Of a stretch of DNA of 64,000 nucleotides, positions 49,791 to 63,235 are shown piece after piece; position 1 is the stretch's first letter; each line of letters opens with the position of its first letter. Location: the NCBI GenBank assembly GCA_944470555.2, contig OX104129.1, forward strand, positions 44,673,998 to 44,737,997, given 5' to 3'. A program made the translations under genes and the position numbers. This DNA comes from Heterobilharzia americana (Eukaryota > Platyhelminthes > Trematoda > Strigeidida > Schistosomatidae). The notes below the pieces were generated by a model. That model was not told the DNA's origin. It did not search any database and worked only from the letters and a program-made list of their open reading frames with translations.

Positions 49791-50684
49791 CTGTTTTGTA
49801 TACATGTGGGGATCCATCTTTCAGAAAGTAAAACACATAAATCAAACTGGAAAATAAAATAGCACATGCTATTTTTTTATGTTACTGAGAACACTGAGAA
49901 GGCGCTTAAACACTTTCTATTAGTGGTTCAGTTTACTTTTTTTAGACTGATGAATCTTTATTTTGGTTTTCGAACGTAACTTTCATTTCTTCAACATGTT
50001 GATATCATTATCAATAACTTCATGGACGTAATTCACCTTTTCTTTGTACATCAGGAAATTCTTATAAGAATATTTTGACTATCTCAAATTGAGAATAATG
50101 GCATCACACGTCATGCTGTCTTTTACATTCATCTTATTTATTTTCATGAAGTTCAATTCTTCATCTACTTTCAATGCTACTGATTACTGTTGGGGTTTAC
50201 TCCCTGCTTTCAAAATTTATGTTCATTTTAGTGGTGAGCAGGAATATCTTATATTAGTAATGCACTAGACCAAATGTCTTTTGGTTTCCTCCTTAATATA
50301 ATCACACAACGTCGACTGTTTTGAAATAAACGAAAAGATTTGTAGCTAAATATAGAGATGATGGTGGTTTGGATCTTAAGAAAGGATGAAAAGCCAATTT
50401 ATACGAATGGAGACATGTTTACTTGCACAGGAAAAGAAGTAGTGATCAAATCCCAAGTAATACAGAAATATTATCCAGTCCACATAACAAACAGAACTGA
50501 GGAGTCTTCAGTTTCCAAAAATATTACATAAGTGTCCAAATTTACGCGAACTAGAGAATGTAAAGGACAGATTCATCAAAATGCTGAAAATCGAGTTTCA
50601 CAGCCAAGAAGCAGATGTTTCATAATGAAGTTACGCTGAGTTATCAGAAAAAGATGAAAAAATTTTCGTACACAGCACATATAA
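49791..50684. other. Intergenic sequence, nothing recognised
   Basis: AT-rich, no supported feature. Confidence 0.4.
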
Positions 50685-52440
50685 CCTCGCTTGCTTAAAT
50701 AATTCAATAACTACTAGCCAGTCATAAGCCCAGGTAAAGAAGGAAGGATAACCAAAGGGATAGCAACAATACCCCGTAAAACCAAACCAATAAATATTAA
50801 TATTATACATCTACCAACTGTACCCTGAGTTCCCAGAGGAATATGCAGATTCAGTAGCACGCCTCCATTCTACTCTGTTCTCTGCAATCTTTTAAACCTG
50901 GCTCTGCGACTGCCCTGATGCTCTCACTTCCCCCTCACATGATCTCCTCCATGTCAACCCCTCCTCGGACGCCCAACTCGTCGTTTCCAATTTGGGTTCC
51001 ACTCGATGGCCTGGCCTGCAACGTGATTTCTCCGAATTGTATTCTCAGTGCATGCCCAATCCACCTTCACTTCCTTCTGCATATTTGTTGAGCGATAGGT
51101 TCCTGCTTCGTTGGTTCGTTGCCAGGCCAGAGTTCCTTGTTGCTTATTCTTATTATTCAGGCCATCTGATCTTCAGTAACGAGTATGGGCAGTTGTTGAT
51201 GAATGTCTGTAGTTCGTTGGAAATGCATTTTCTGACCCATTTGATTGTCATTCTATGCTCTGTTCTATGATGATGCGTAGCGCAGTGTTGCAGTTTGGTC
51301 CGCACATGATTTGTACTTCCTGAAACCAGCCAGCCAGCCAGCCAGCCTGTTCTGGTCGTAGTTTTGAATTCAGCGTGTTTCTTAGTCTCCCCAGGATGAT
51401 GCTGCCTAAAATTGTGCTTGGGGTAGACAGGAGTGGTGCATGATTCCTCACCAGTTCTTGCAAACAATTAGGTCGCCCTTCTTCTTCGGCAGTTTGGCAA
51501 GGTAACCATTCTTCCAATCTTCAGGTAGGTAGCCTTCGTTACTTCCTTCCTTGCAAACCTTCTTCAATAGTGGTGTGAGCATGTCCGCTGTTGTCTATGC
51601 GTCCGCCCTCTTTGCTCCTGGTGGGATTCCATCTGGTCCTGCTGCTTTTTCGCATTTCAGTAGCTTTATGGAGTTCAGGAATTCGAATCCTGTTAGAGGA
51701 TTTGCATCCACCTGTAGTTCTGTGGCTGGGCTGCAAGTGGTATTTCTAGACGAAGTGCAGGTGGTTGTGGTGGGGCGACCTAAGTGTTTGCAAGAACTGG
51801 TGAGGAATCACGCAGCACTCCTGTCTACCCCAAGCACAATTTTAGGCAGCATCATCCTGGGGAGACTAAGAAACACGCTGAATTCAAAACTACGACCAGA
51901 ACAGGCTGGCTGGCTGGCTGGCTGGTTTCAGGAAGTACAAATCATGTGCGGACCAAACTGCAACACTGCGCTACGCATCATCATAGAACAGAGCATAGAA
52001 TGACAATCAAATGGGTCAGAAAATGCATTTCCAACGAACTACAGACATTCATCAACAACTGCCCATACTCGTTACTGAAGATCAGATGGCCTGAATAATA
52101 AGAATAAGCAACAAGGAACTCTGGCCTGGCAACGAACCAACGAAGCAGGAACCTATCGCTCAACAAATATGCAGAAGGAAGTGAAGGTGGATTGGGCATG
52201 CACTGAGAATACAATTCGGAGAAATCACGTTGCAGGCCAGGCCATCGAGTGGAACCCAAATTGGAAACGACGAGTTGGGCGTCCGAGGAGGGGTTGACAT
52301 GGAGGAGATCATGTGAGGGGGAAGTGAGAGCATCAGGGCAGTCGCAGAGCCAGGTTTAAAAGATTGCAGAGAACAGAGTAGAATGGAGGCGTGCTACTGA
52401 AGCCCTATACTCCACTAGGATTTCAGGGGACACTATAATA
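50685..52440. mobile_element. RTE fold-back rearrangement (copy G)
   Basis: Three RTE pieces are joined. 50685-50795 is a plus-strand 5' leader (ACTAGCCAGTCATAAGCC and CCCCGTAAAACCAAACC). About 50820-51772 is the 3' half on the minus strand. 51773-52440 is the 3' half again on the plus strand. Seen as a plus-strand element, it has its own 5' leader and 3' end but an inverted copy of the 3' half in the middle. The RT palm is absent in both arms: the IIEQS region runs directly into the KLQTFINNC region, the same internal deletion as in copy F. Confidence 0.85.
50851..52401. repeat. Large inverted repeat, about 630-bp arms, about 294-bp spacer
   Basis: 50851-51478 is the reverse complement of about 51773-52401 with only a few differences: the 92-codon frames 50992-51270 (+) and 51981-52259 (-) translate identically. 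The spacer 51479-51772 is RTE sequence belonging to the left, minus-strand piece. Such a palindrome could form a cruciform and is often unstable in cloning and assembly. Confidence 0.9.
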
Positions 52441-54356
52441 ATATTAATCCTTATTTTCAGACGGCGCCAATACAAAGTGATATGTAGCAATTTGTGTTGA
52501 TATAAGATCTAGTATCAACTTAGGGAACACTAGTGCACCTTCATTATTACTGCGTGTAAATTTTTATATCCAACATCAAAGAAAATGTCCCATGCATCAA
52601 AAATTTTCTCCTGCTTTCATTTGCTAAATAACAATGATGATATAAGTTATGCTACTTATCTGGATTTTTACGTTGGTATGTGGATTACTGCACTCAATTC
52701 CTCTACAAGGTTTCTTACGGTAAACAAATCTAAGTGGAGAACTTAGTCCTATCATAGGCTTTATAAGTATACTAAAAGGAAAATCGTTACACATATTTTT
52801 GAAGGACGCTGGTAACGGTTTATGCTGTCACTTCTTTTAAATGAGGAAGGAAACAAAATCCAGATTTAGAAATATCATGAAATATAGGTCAGAAAATTAA
52901 ATGTTTTTATCCCTATTTTATTCATTAAAAATTTTTATCATGAGCATGATTTCCAGCGTTAACTGATAATGGTTTGATAAGGTATGTTTAAAGTGGAATA
53001 GTTCCTATACTTTATGACTAACTGCAATAGCAACCTGCATTTACATCTCAATATGCAACAGGGTGTTTTGAGACTATGAAAAATTACAAAGCGCTATAGC
53101 GCAAGCAATACTGCTATCCATAACATACTGACTACTCGTTTTGAATAAAGGGAAATAAATACACCTCTCTGTTTAGGGCGAATCCATCAAAACCTGTATG
53201 TAACAGGACTGATCAGTACAACATGAAATTTGGATAAATCAATAACGTTACGTCTAGCAAAAGTTTGTGAATACGTTTTGTTTACATGCAAACAACTCCA
53301 TCAGATCAACATTCCTACGACAATGGACCAGTCACAGAACGTTTTATTTGGAGGATTAAACAAATATTTCAGTAATACAATTAGAAACTGCTCTTGAATT
53401 TTGTATCTTTTGTTTATGAAATCAATTATTTTCATCTTTACTAACATTTCTTCACATGAATACACTTGATTCTCACAACTGGTTGATAAAATCTCGACAA
53501 ATAATTCTTTATTTGCTTCACTACTTTTGTTAGTGTGACCTAATAATGGACTGAACTTTACTATTGATTAACCTTAATTTTAACAAATGTTCCAATTTTC
53601 TAACATCCTTCACTTCATTATCATACCTGCTTTGTGCCATTCTTGATACATCAGTGTAGAATATTACGCATTGTAAATAGTGAACGGTTGTTTCGGCATA
53701 TTTTTCTGTCACATAATTACAAAAGAAGGATTCATTAAATTTGTCAATGTTATGAATTTTACCTGTGGATAACACATACTTGCAATAAGAGAGCATTTCT
53801 GTTTGAAAACCTACTACTTGTACTCCTCATCAAAGTAAAAATAATCGAATCCACAAAGTCTAATTATTAGATCTTGTCTAGAGTCGTCCCTTCAAAATAT
53901 ATACATATCTGTATAATACGCTTTGGTGACATACAGTTTTCAAATCAGTGAATCAAAAGTCGTGCCTCATTTTTATGTGCATACAGCAACATTTTTGACT
54001 TTAATAAAAAGTTTCAACTTTGAATGCTGCAGCTGTGTACGATAGTAATGTTTAGAGATTTTCCAGGCCTGATGTTTTCAGCATGTACCAAAGTGATTAT
54101 GCTATAGTGAACCTTTCGTTTGAATGACTAGTTAAGACTTATTTTGTAGCTAGTTATTAACTTATTTTGTAAGCGTAAATTAGCTTCATATGTGTTATTT
54201 CCATGTATGCCTGTATCTTTTGTTAACTTCTTCTTTCTAAAAGAAAGACCTTGTAGAATGAAAACCCTGTCGTTTATTTCAGTTAGGGTCACTGAAATGT
54301 TACTGAACTCATGGTTACTCAACCAGTTGGCTTATTCTTGGTTTTATCGCATAAAA

Positions 54357-54359
<3 letters not shown>
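52441..54359. other. Intergenic sequence, nothing recognised
   Basis: AT-rich, with short chance frames only. Confidence 0.4.

Positions 54360-54422
<63 letters not shown>
54360..54422. repeat. (AT)n microsatellite, 63 bp
   Basis: An uninterrupted TA/AT run from 54360 to 54422. A 129-codon frame crosses it as a Tyr-Ile run, which is a by-product of the repeat and not a gene. Confidence 0.97.
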
Positions 54423-54425
<3 letters not shown>

Positions 54426-57374
54426 ATTGATCATTCACTGAGCTCTTTCAACAGTTCACGCCTCACGGAATGTTTAATTTGTAAATTATTTGCAAATTGC
54501 ATTGTCTGTGTTGACATCTGTAGTATCAACAAAGTTCGCATTGGAAACCATGCAATCAAAACCATAATTTGTGATCTCTGACACAAAAGTCTTGTGAATC
54601 ACAACAATATACTACCTAACAAAATGATTTGTAAAAGCCTCTAAAGGTGATCTGTAGATATCGCTAGTCAGATGAAAGTGATCTAGAGACTCAATGACTA
54701 GTTTATTCTCTTTTAGCCGAGCTCATCACCAGTCTAACCAGAAAAAGTAGGCTTGCAGAACTTAATTTTCCAAATTGGAGTCAGTGGTTTACTAAGACTC
54801 ATGCTGTTTGGTTCCATACTTCACTCGCATCACAGATTCTACATTTCAGTTTAGATAAATACGATTCCTTCTCAGTTCTCTTAACTTCTTCATATATATG
54901 CTTGAAAAGTTCTAACTTTGCCCCAGTATGAAGGACTAATAGTTATGGTGTGGCCTTATAATTCGTTAAAAAATGTCCATTGAACTATGAAGAAAAACTG
55001 AACCCATTTATGTATTTCTACAAGTTTTAGGTATCATCTTATGTTGCAAAAGTGATGAAAGTGTATCATTACTTCTATCATTTTTCTAGTCATGAAATAA
55101 TATTCTTTATTTCTTTGTGTTTGGTGTTGTTAGATAATTTGCAACCATTACATAATATCTGCGGTCACAATTTAAGCATATTTTATTTGCTCACGGGAAA
55201 TAATCCTACTTTAAGAGTTGCTTTATACTCACAAATGACGTTTAAATAAAGTCAGAGCTAGTTCATATAAGTTTCTGACCTCATGGCCTACTAATGTAGT
55301 TATGGGTGTTATATTCTTTGGGTTCTCTACGTAACGTAAGTCACCATTTGCATGCATGTATACTCGAATAAATCATTCTAGAACTTATGGCTCAGTCTGC
55401 AAATACTGAAACTGAGTTGTCTTCTGAGTTAGAGTTTTGATTGATAAGTTTACTAGTGTCGTGCTAGAAATCGCCGTAGTTATACATGATAACATCATAA
55501 AAACCATTCCCCTTTCTTTTCAGCAAGGTAATAAAGTATGCCAGTAACTAACTCACATTATTCGAAGTATTAATTGAAAGGAAACATACTACATAAAATG
55601 CCACTTTTTGTCCGAAATCTGACCTGAGTTTTCAGAAAATGAAACGTTACGTTTTGCATCATTTGTAAAAAAATTCCACTTCTGTAAAATTCTAAATCTG
55701 GCTGCATGAATTCGCCAGCTTACTAGCTAATTTACAGGTTCGCCTAACCAAAACCTGCATATATAACTTTGTATCTGAATTTTTTCTTGGTCCTTAATAT
55801 TTTACAATAATAAATACTTTCGGTTTCTTCCTACTGTGCCTTGTTCTCAGTTGCTAATTACTTGATTAGGGAGAGTCTTTTGTGTTTCGTATTCAGTTGT
55901 GTCACTATTTTCAATCCAAATTATCTTAACATTACCCATTATATGTGGTAATATATATATGAGTTGTGCTATAATACCCAGGCAATCTGACTCTTTTACA
56001 AGTTAATTTCATACAACAACAGCTGACCTTCGTATAACTTCATTCTCAGTAGTAAGCAGTGTGTATTTTGTAACTTTTACAGTTTATTAGTAAAATCTAC
56101 TCCTTTGCATTATGACATGAATAAAGGCTAGGCTATTAGAACTGATTCTGTCAAAAAGCCATTTATTAATATTGGCTAAAATTATTCTATGTAATTTATG
56201 TTTCTTTATTTTTTCACTATTACTGCTGTTGATGGTGATGAACTTCCAAAAGTGCTTAAATGATCAGTATCTCAAAAGTCAAACTCACCGTTTATATAAG
56301 AGTGAAGTTTTGTAGTTATTTAGTGATCAATCACTTAATAAACAGATAAGAGGATATTGGATATATATGTTGAATAATAGCTTTCGAACTCTTTGCCAGG
56401 AATTCCAACAACAACAACTTGTATTACTATTAATATTATCTAGTTAATAATGTTAGTCAGCTAGTTATGACTCATTCATATGTCACATGAACGAAACTTT
56501 CGGTAAATGAAGTGAAGTTGCAATTCAAATACCAGTTTAATCTTCGATCTCAGGTAGTAGGGCAACAGATCAGTAGTCTGATGGTCCCTAACCCAAATAG
56601 TAACTCCGCTAAATTTTTCGTCCCATTTCACCCAACGTTCCCATACATAAAATCTGTCCTTCAAACTAAAGATATTTCAATTAGATAATCCCTTATATTT
56701 TTATATATGACTAGTGTAACCTTTACTGTCAGGTTCAATGAAGAAAGACGTGATTATTTTGATAACTGCTACATTTGAACAAAAGCACCAAACTTTAAAT
56801 GCAGACTGGTTTAATGAGGTGATAACCACTAGTTATGAAACTCAAAATACATAACACTTCATATTCTTTACTCATAATTATCACCAATCAAATTCTGAAA
56901 AATCTTTCATTTATCACACTATTGAATACAACTAAATTTTGTATGATCAGTTTTTACATGATTCTAATGATTACCTTGATATTAATAGGTCGTACGAAAT
57001 TTGAATCAGTCTACAAAGCACTGACTTTGCAATTACCATGAAGGATTAGAGTGTTTCTTGTGATTCTGACGGACAGATAATTTCATAATTTGTAAGAAAC
57101 CGTCCATACACCAATACAAATACAGACGCGTTAAATAAGGCAGTTTTTCGAAAACGTTTCCCCGATCACTGTGACAACTGAATCAAAACATTTATCACTT
57201 TTGAAGGGAAAAGTTAAGGATTTAGCGCTTTTATCGTTTAAGAGTCTCTGTCTTTGAGTCAACCCAAGTGTCGTTCTCCAATGAAAATAAATAAACTGGT
57301 ATAGCCCGGATCAAGTACTTGAACTAATAACTAGAAATACAATTTGACCATCTGAGTTAGCCGTAGTTTGGCAG
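54423..57374. other. Intergenic sequence, nothing recognised
   Basis: AT-rich, no supported feature. Confidence 0.4.
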
Positions 57375-57535
57375 GCTGGTATTTATACTGGTTGATGATT
57401 AAAGGTGAGACGAAAATTTGAACCACAGTCGGATTCAAATAAGCGACCAGTGGGTTTTCGGCCCGATGCTCAACCAATTGAGCTACGAGGTCTGAGTGCT
57501 GACCAAATTTTTATTTTACTCCAATCACTGGAAAT
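57375..57535 (-). mobile_element. SINE with tRNA-like head (second family)
   Basis: On the minus strand TAGCTCAATTGGTTGAGC (plus 57468-57485 reversed) is a strong A box with a D-stem-like palindrome. TTTGAATCCGAC (plus 57428-57439 reversed) is a recognisable B box. The body TTCAAATTTTCGTCTCACCT then matches the copies at 49666 and 12469. Confidence 0.65.
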
Positions 57536-60500
57536 ACATTTATCTGACACTATTAGGTGATATCGACAGTCTGTCCATATAACCGTTTGAATATCACAGT
57601 AGTATCTACACATCTGAGTCACCAACAGGACTCAGTGCAGGACGATATATGTTCAACCTTTAGACTAATGGTTTTTTCTTCTTCCTTCGTACACTAGTAG
57701 ATAAAGCTAAGGCTAACTATCCTTTCGTGTTAATAATCTGAATTGTGTACTATATGTCAACAAGGTACCACAATTCATAAGAAAGGTAACAAGTTTTATA
57801 CATAACGATAAGAATAGTGCGCAGCAATTGATTTTACTTTAGTTGTGGCTGTTTTTAAGCTAAGTCTTACTAATAATAGTGTGGGATGAGGCAAAATATG
57901 CAACAATGGAATGGAATAATTCCTGATCAAAATGCAACGCCAAATAAATAAAATAGCACGGTCGATAACACTTGTCTGGTAATATCATTCCCCTTCCTTC
58001 CATCTGCACCAATACATCCAGTAGTAATTTCTTGCTAATACTGGAAAGAATATCATAAAGTCTTGACTGAGACATTAGCATCGTAGTAACATAACGTCTA
58101 CATACAACGTATTCGATTTCTGTTATTACCAAACAGGTAGTTTTGATGAATAAAAAAGTAACTAATAAGGGATATAAGTTTCTTTTCATCATGTCTTCCA
58201 ATGCTTAATATTGGATTTTAGGAAGTTAAGTGTTAATTACTGTCTCTATGAGATACCTTCAGTGATGATTTGATAATCAATCACTTGACTATGAACCTAA
58301 ATTGTTTACAGAAAGGAAAGATATTTTCTGGTGTATAGGAAGAAATTTCACTGTGAAAATCAACTTAAATGCGCAATAAATGAACACTTTCTTTAGGAAA
58401 ATAGTGTTCACCACTATTAAATTAGAGGTGGTCTTATAACTATTACTACTGCTTAAATTATTCAAAACTAATGATGCAATGTTTTTTCCTCAGTGTCGGT
58501 AGAATGCAGCTCATTTCCAAAAACTTAACTCTTTTATGTAAAAAGGTAATGAGAAACTACCGTATTTTTTAGATTAGTATGCACAGTTTCATTCTGGAAT
58601 CCAGCAAGCCAAGTACGACCATATGACTAAGTGAGCTTTTTTTCATTTTGATAACTAACGGAAGCCGCATATGCGTAAAGTGTCAAGAGAAATAACTGAA
58701 ATCATTCTCAAAAGCAAGAAACTATTCAGCTTTATTGCCATTTTCGAAAAATAATGTTTTTTAAGAAATGCGGACATCTCCTTTGCTTAATTAATCCCAT
58801 ACGTTAAATTATCATTACTGTAGCTTTGTCGAACTATATTAGCATTACAACCTTTACTAATACCGTGTTTGAGCATTGAATAAACTGCACTATATTACTT
58901 TATTCTTCGATTACTTCTATTATCATAATCTAAAGTGGTAATCCACAACTCGAGGATTATGCAGTATACTATGCAGGTTAAGAAGTTTTTGTAAAATAGG
59001 TTATATGATGTTGTGCAAGTCTGTTAAGAATGATGAAATCTCATACAATAATTTTTTTTAATTGTAGTCAAAAAATACTTTGAATTATAAAGTATGGTAA
59101 GTTCAACACAGTCGAGCAGGTTTTCAATGTTACTTCATATGTTAATAGAAGATACATTACTTTTGTGACAAAATTAACGTTTTGGCGAGAGATAAATTCA
59201 CTTTACCGGAGAGAAACATTTGTATAATGACTCAAAAATACAGAAACCTGGATGATGCTTTCTGCTTATAAAGGTTTACTTATCTAACTTCATTTGTCGC
59301 TTACTAGTTAGAGGTAGCTGCAGTTATTTTTCATGGCTTATTTGTTTGTGTATCTTTGACGATGTATATACCAGAAATTTTCTCCACCGGATTAATTCTT
59401 TTGCTCATTCTTTCTGTCTATCTTAACTTATGGACTTTTACGTAACAAAGCTTTATCATTTGTCTCACCCAAAATTAATAACATAAGCGTTGATAGGCTT
59501 TGCATAAATATAGTTTTTTTTCTATTAAGTGGGTACAGCACTCTTTGACAGACTCTATAACTATAGAAATGTCATCGTCAATGGTAATCTGTGAGATATG
59601 ATTATAGTTAGGTCTACTATCATTATCAAATACATCACTACACAGATTTGTGTTGTCAGCAGACAGAATTATATATTTTGTTTTCAAGAACAGTTACAAA
59701 TAATAAATATCTTTCCAAATCCTTCATTCAGTATGGCTCTTTTTGTTTAAAATGGACAATGTCATCTTCATATTTATTAATTTATTCATGTAGAAAACGA
59801 AATAAATAATATAACAATATAATATTTCGTATTAAATAATTAATGTAGTTTAGATGGAGTTAAAGATCATCTGAAATCATAAAAGAGTAAATTTGCTTTA
59901 CGAAATATTTTATGCATTGTTCTCAAGCATTAAAAGAATGAAATATGCATTATTTTCATGTAGACGTTTGCCATTTCCTCTTTTTATACTTTTCTAACAT
60001 TCAAAAGCTTCTCTAATTTCTTTTTTCTCCTAACCCATTACATTAGGACTTGTGAGTTTAGAAGAATGTCATCAATTTCCAGTTAAGTAGGTATTTATAA
60101 ATTTCGATGTTTTTCGTACTAATAAAATTAGCTTCATGCTGATAACAGTAAACAGATCCGAAAGCTTGTAAACGTATTATATCTACATTTTACATTTCAT
60201 ACCGTGATAAGCAGATTATGTAAAAATGTAACTCTGAACATTATTTTTTGTCTCTAAACGGTTGTGAACAGTCAAAGTTAGTAATACGTCGAATATAGAG
60301 CATGTTTACATGTACACAAATCTATCTTATAACAGACAAACTACTGTGCTTGTTATTTTGAGGCAAATAATTCTTCTATTAGTTCCTATAAGGGGCACGA
60401 AGCAACTCAAGAAGCAAAATTTTCCTTTCAGTGAATCATTTTTAATCTCTGTGCAATCGTAAACATAGCAATATCAAACCTGTAAGTCTGTTATTGGCGA

Positions 60501-60699
60501 ATAAGTCAGTATCAAAACAGAATATTCCCAGAGGGGAAAGCAAGCCGTTTCTAGAGTCAGAAATTGTGTAACCAAAGGGTGATCAGTAGGTAAAAGATTA
60601 CCTACTGTTATCAATAATCGCAGTAGATTATTAGGACAACTTTAATGAGAAGTTGCAACTGCTAGTCAAAAACACGGTACAGTAAACTGCATTATTATT
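57536..60699. other. Intergenic sequence, nothing recognised
   Basis: AT-rich. A 113-codon minus frame at 57860-58201 has a hydrophobic start but no motif I recognise, and is probably chance. Confidence 0.4.
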
Positions 60700-63235
60700 T
60701 ATTATTATTAGTCCCTTGGGTTCCTAATGGAACATAGGGCATCAGTAGCACGTCTCCAGTACACTCTGTTCTCTGAAATCATTTCAACCTGGCTCCACAA
60801 CAGCCCACAAGCTCTCATTTCCTCCTCGCATGATCTCCTCCATGTCACCCTCACCTCGGACACCCAACTCGTCGCTTCCCATGGGGATTCCACTCGAGGG
60901 CCTGGCCTGACGCGTGATGTCCCCAGTCAGTCTTCTCAGTGAATGCCCAATCCAGTCCATCTACACTTCCTTCCACTGCATATTTGTTGGGTGATACATT
61001 CTTGGTTGGTTCGTTCCCACAGCTCCTTGTTGCTTATTCTTATTATTCTGGCCATCTGATCTTCAGTAGCGAGCCAGGATAAGCAGTTGTTGATGAATGT
61101 CTGTAGTCTATTGGAAATCCCTTTCGTAACGCGTCAAGTCTCTGAACCAAACAGAAGCACTAACTTGACTGAATTGGTGTTGAAAATCCGGATCTTGTTC
61201 CACATGCTGAGTGCAGTGCAGAAGATCTCCACACTGGTTTCAGGTTAATGAACGCCTGTCTTGCTTTTCCGATTCTCACTTTGACATCCTCGTCTGTACC
61301 ACCTCTAGTTGAAACAGTGCTTCCCAGATAGGTGAAGGAGATTACTTCCTTTAAGTTTCTCCCGTTGATGGTGATCGTCTTCCTTCTCTGCCCTGCCTCT
61401 TCTGTCAACTTGTTAGTTTTCGCCTGTAGATCTTCAATTTTGTGTGACATTGGACACAAGTCATCACTGGCGAAATCCAGATCTTCTAGGTTCTTTTCCG
61501 CAGTCCAGCCAACGTATCCTCCTGTTCTCGCTCCCCACTGTTTGCTGCATGATCCAGTCTAAGCGATCACAATCAGGAATATCAGGGGTGGTGGTGGTAG
61601 TGGTAGATTTCCTTCTTCATCTTCTATTGCCTTCATCTGTGTTGATCTCTTCCCTTTCAGATAGTAACCTGGTTATTTGATACAATGTTGTCAGGTCTCT
61701 GTCTATCCTACCTGCAGCCTATTCTCCTTCACTTGCCAGTGTGTCGTAGAAGTGTCTCTTATCTTTGCACACACTCTTCTTCACTTCTTTATCAAGTGGA
61801 GTGTTTTATACGTTGTAGTCAGTTCCTCTTCTCGTCGTTCATCCCTGCACTGCACTGCACTGCACTGCACTGGTTTGTCTACTACTTCACCATCACCATC
61901 ACCATCACCATCATTCTCTCCCTCCTCCATCAGCTTCCATGTGGAAGTCCGTCGACATCCATTCCTTATCTCGCCTCTTCTTATTCCTTCCTAATACGCT
62001 TGTGCAGGTCGCTTTCCACATAGCTCCCAAAGACTTCCAGTCCTCATCCACACAGGTTTGTTCAGGGATGTTGCTGGATATCTCCCATTTTGTCTTGATG
62101 GCTGGCTGACGTGAAGATCTCCCTTGTAGTTTCATTCTTCAGTTTCCGAGTATTGTACTTGAACTGTGGCTTATCACCGGCTTCGTTGAAGGCTTTCAAC
62201 TTGATTTTGCAGGTAGGTTCCTTGCACTAGATAGTGGTCTGGACCTACATCTGCTCCTGTTTTTGACCTTGTGTCCAGTAGGCTGCATATCCACTTTCTT
62301 GTGATCGTAATAAAGTCGATTTGATTTTTAGTGTGTCTAGTGTCCATTGAAATCCATGTCGCTTTGTGGATATCCTTGTGTTTGTTCACACTGCTCCTAA
62401 TCAGCAAATGGTTGAATGCACAGAATTCTGCAAACAATTCTCCATTCTCGTTCATTCAACTAGATCTTCTTGACACATATTCAGTTCTCTTCCTGTGTTG
62501 TCAACTCCTCGCAGTTTGGCATTCATGTCGCTCATTGGAATTTTGATGTCGCCAACTGAGGTCTTGTCCAGTGTTGATTGAAGTTGCCTGTAGAATTCCT
62601 CCTCTTTCTCTTCATCTGCATTATTTGTAGGTGAGTAGTGTAGCATTTTATGTCGTGACCTCCCTTCCTTTTGAGTTGAACCTTACTAACATGATCCTGC
62701 TGGAGGAGATTGGTTACCACTGTATGAGAGCCTTCGATGCTCTTCAAGGGGACATCATGATAGCCACTTCAAACTCAGTGTGCTCGTGGTTGTCATCTGT
62801 GTGACAATATCGGAGTGGATTATTGATTCTCCAGTTGACAGTTTGGAGAGTCCACTCCTATTCCATCTGCTTTCCCAAATCCTAAGCACTTCAATTTAAT
62901 ACTCTTCATCTCGTTTGCAATCTGGGCTGCCTTACTGGGTTCAAACATGGTGCAGAAATTCCATGTCTCCACGTTTACTTTCACTTTCATTGAGAGAAGA
63001 CACGTCGGCCAATTGGCTTTCCGAAGGCAGGCTTTCACCAAACGGTGTCATTTCGCCTCTCCGATTCCAGTGAGGAATAACTTTGTTATTATTTTTTATA
63101 TATCGTTTGTGCTTTGAAGTTTTTTTAGAGATTAGATTTGTTTTCCTGGGTAGGGTTGCTAGCCGTATTCCCAACCTTCCCTCTTTACCCGTGCTTATGA
63201 CCGGCTAGTAACTAGTGAACTAGTTGACCTAGTTG
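60700..63235 (-). mobile_element. RTE copy H, both ends near complete, RT core deleted
   Basis: The 3' end is intact with a TAATAATAATAAATAATAAT-type tail (plus 60690-60712 reversed). The 5' leader is present up to about 63230. It shares with copy E most of its private insertions (for example AATCCAGTCCATC near 60955 and GCCAGGATAAG near 61075), the (CACTG)n and CCATCA expansions, and the broken endonuclease frames. At about 61590 it jumps from just upstream of the FADD box to a GGTGGTGGT run and then to the region before the RT fingers, losing motifs A and B. The FADD box reads FASDD. Confidence 0.87.

Noticed and set aside
54192..54581. 129-codon frame with a Tyr-Ile repeat
   Set aside because: It exists only because the (AT)n microsatellite has no stop in that frame; the flanks show no motif.
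57860..58201. 113-codon minus-strand frame with a hydrophobic start
   Set aside because: Could suggest a secreted or membrane protein, but there is no family motif, exon partner or promoter signal that I can support.
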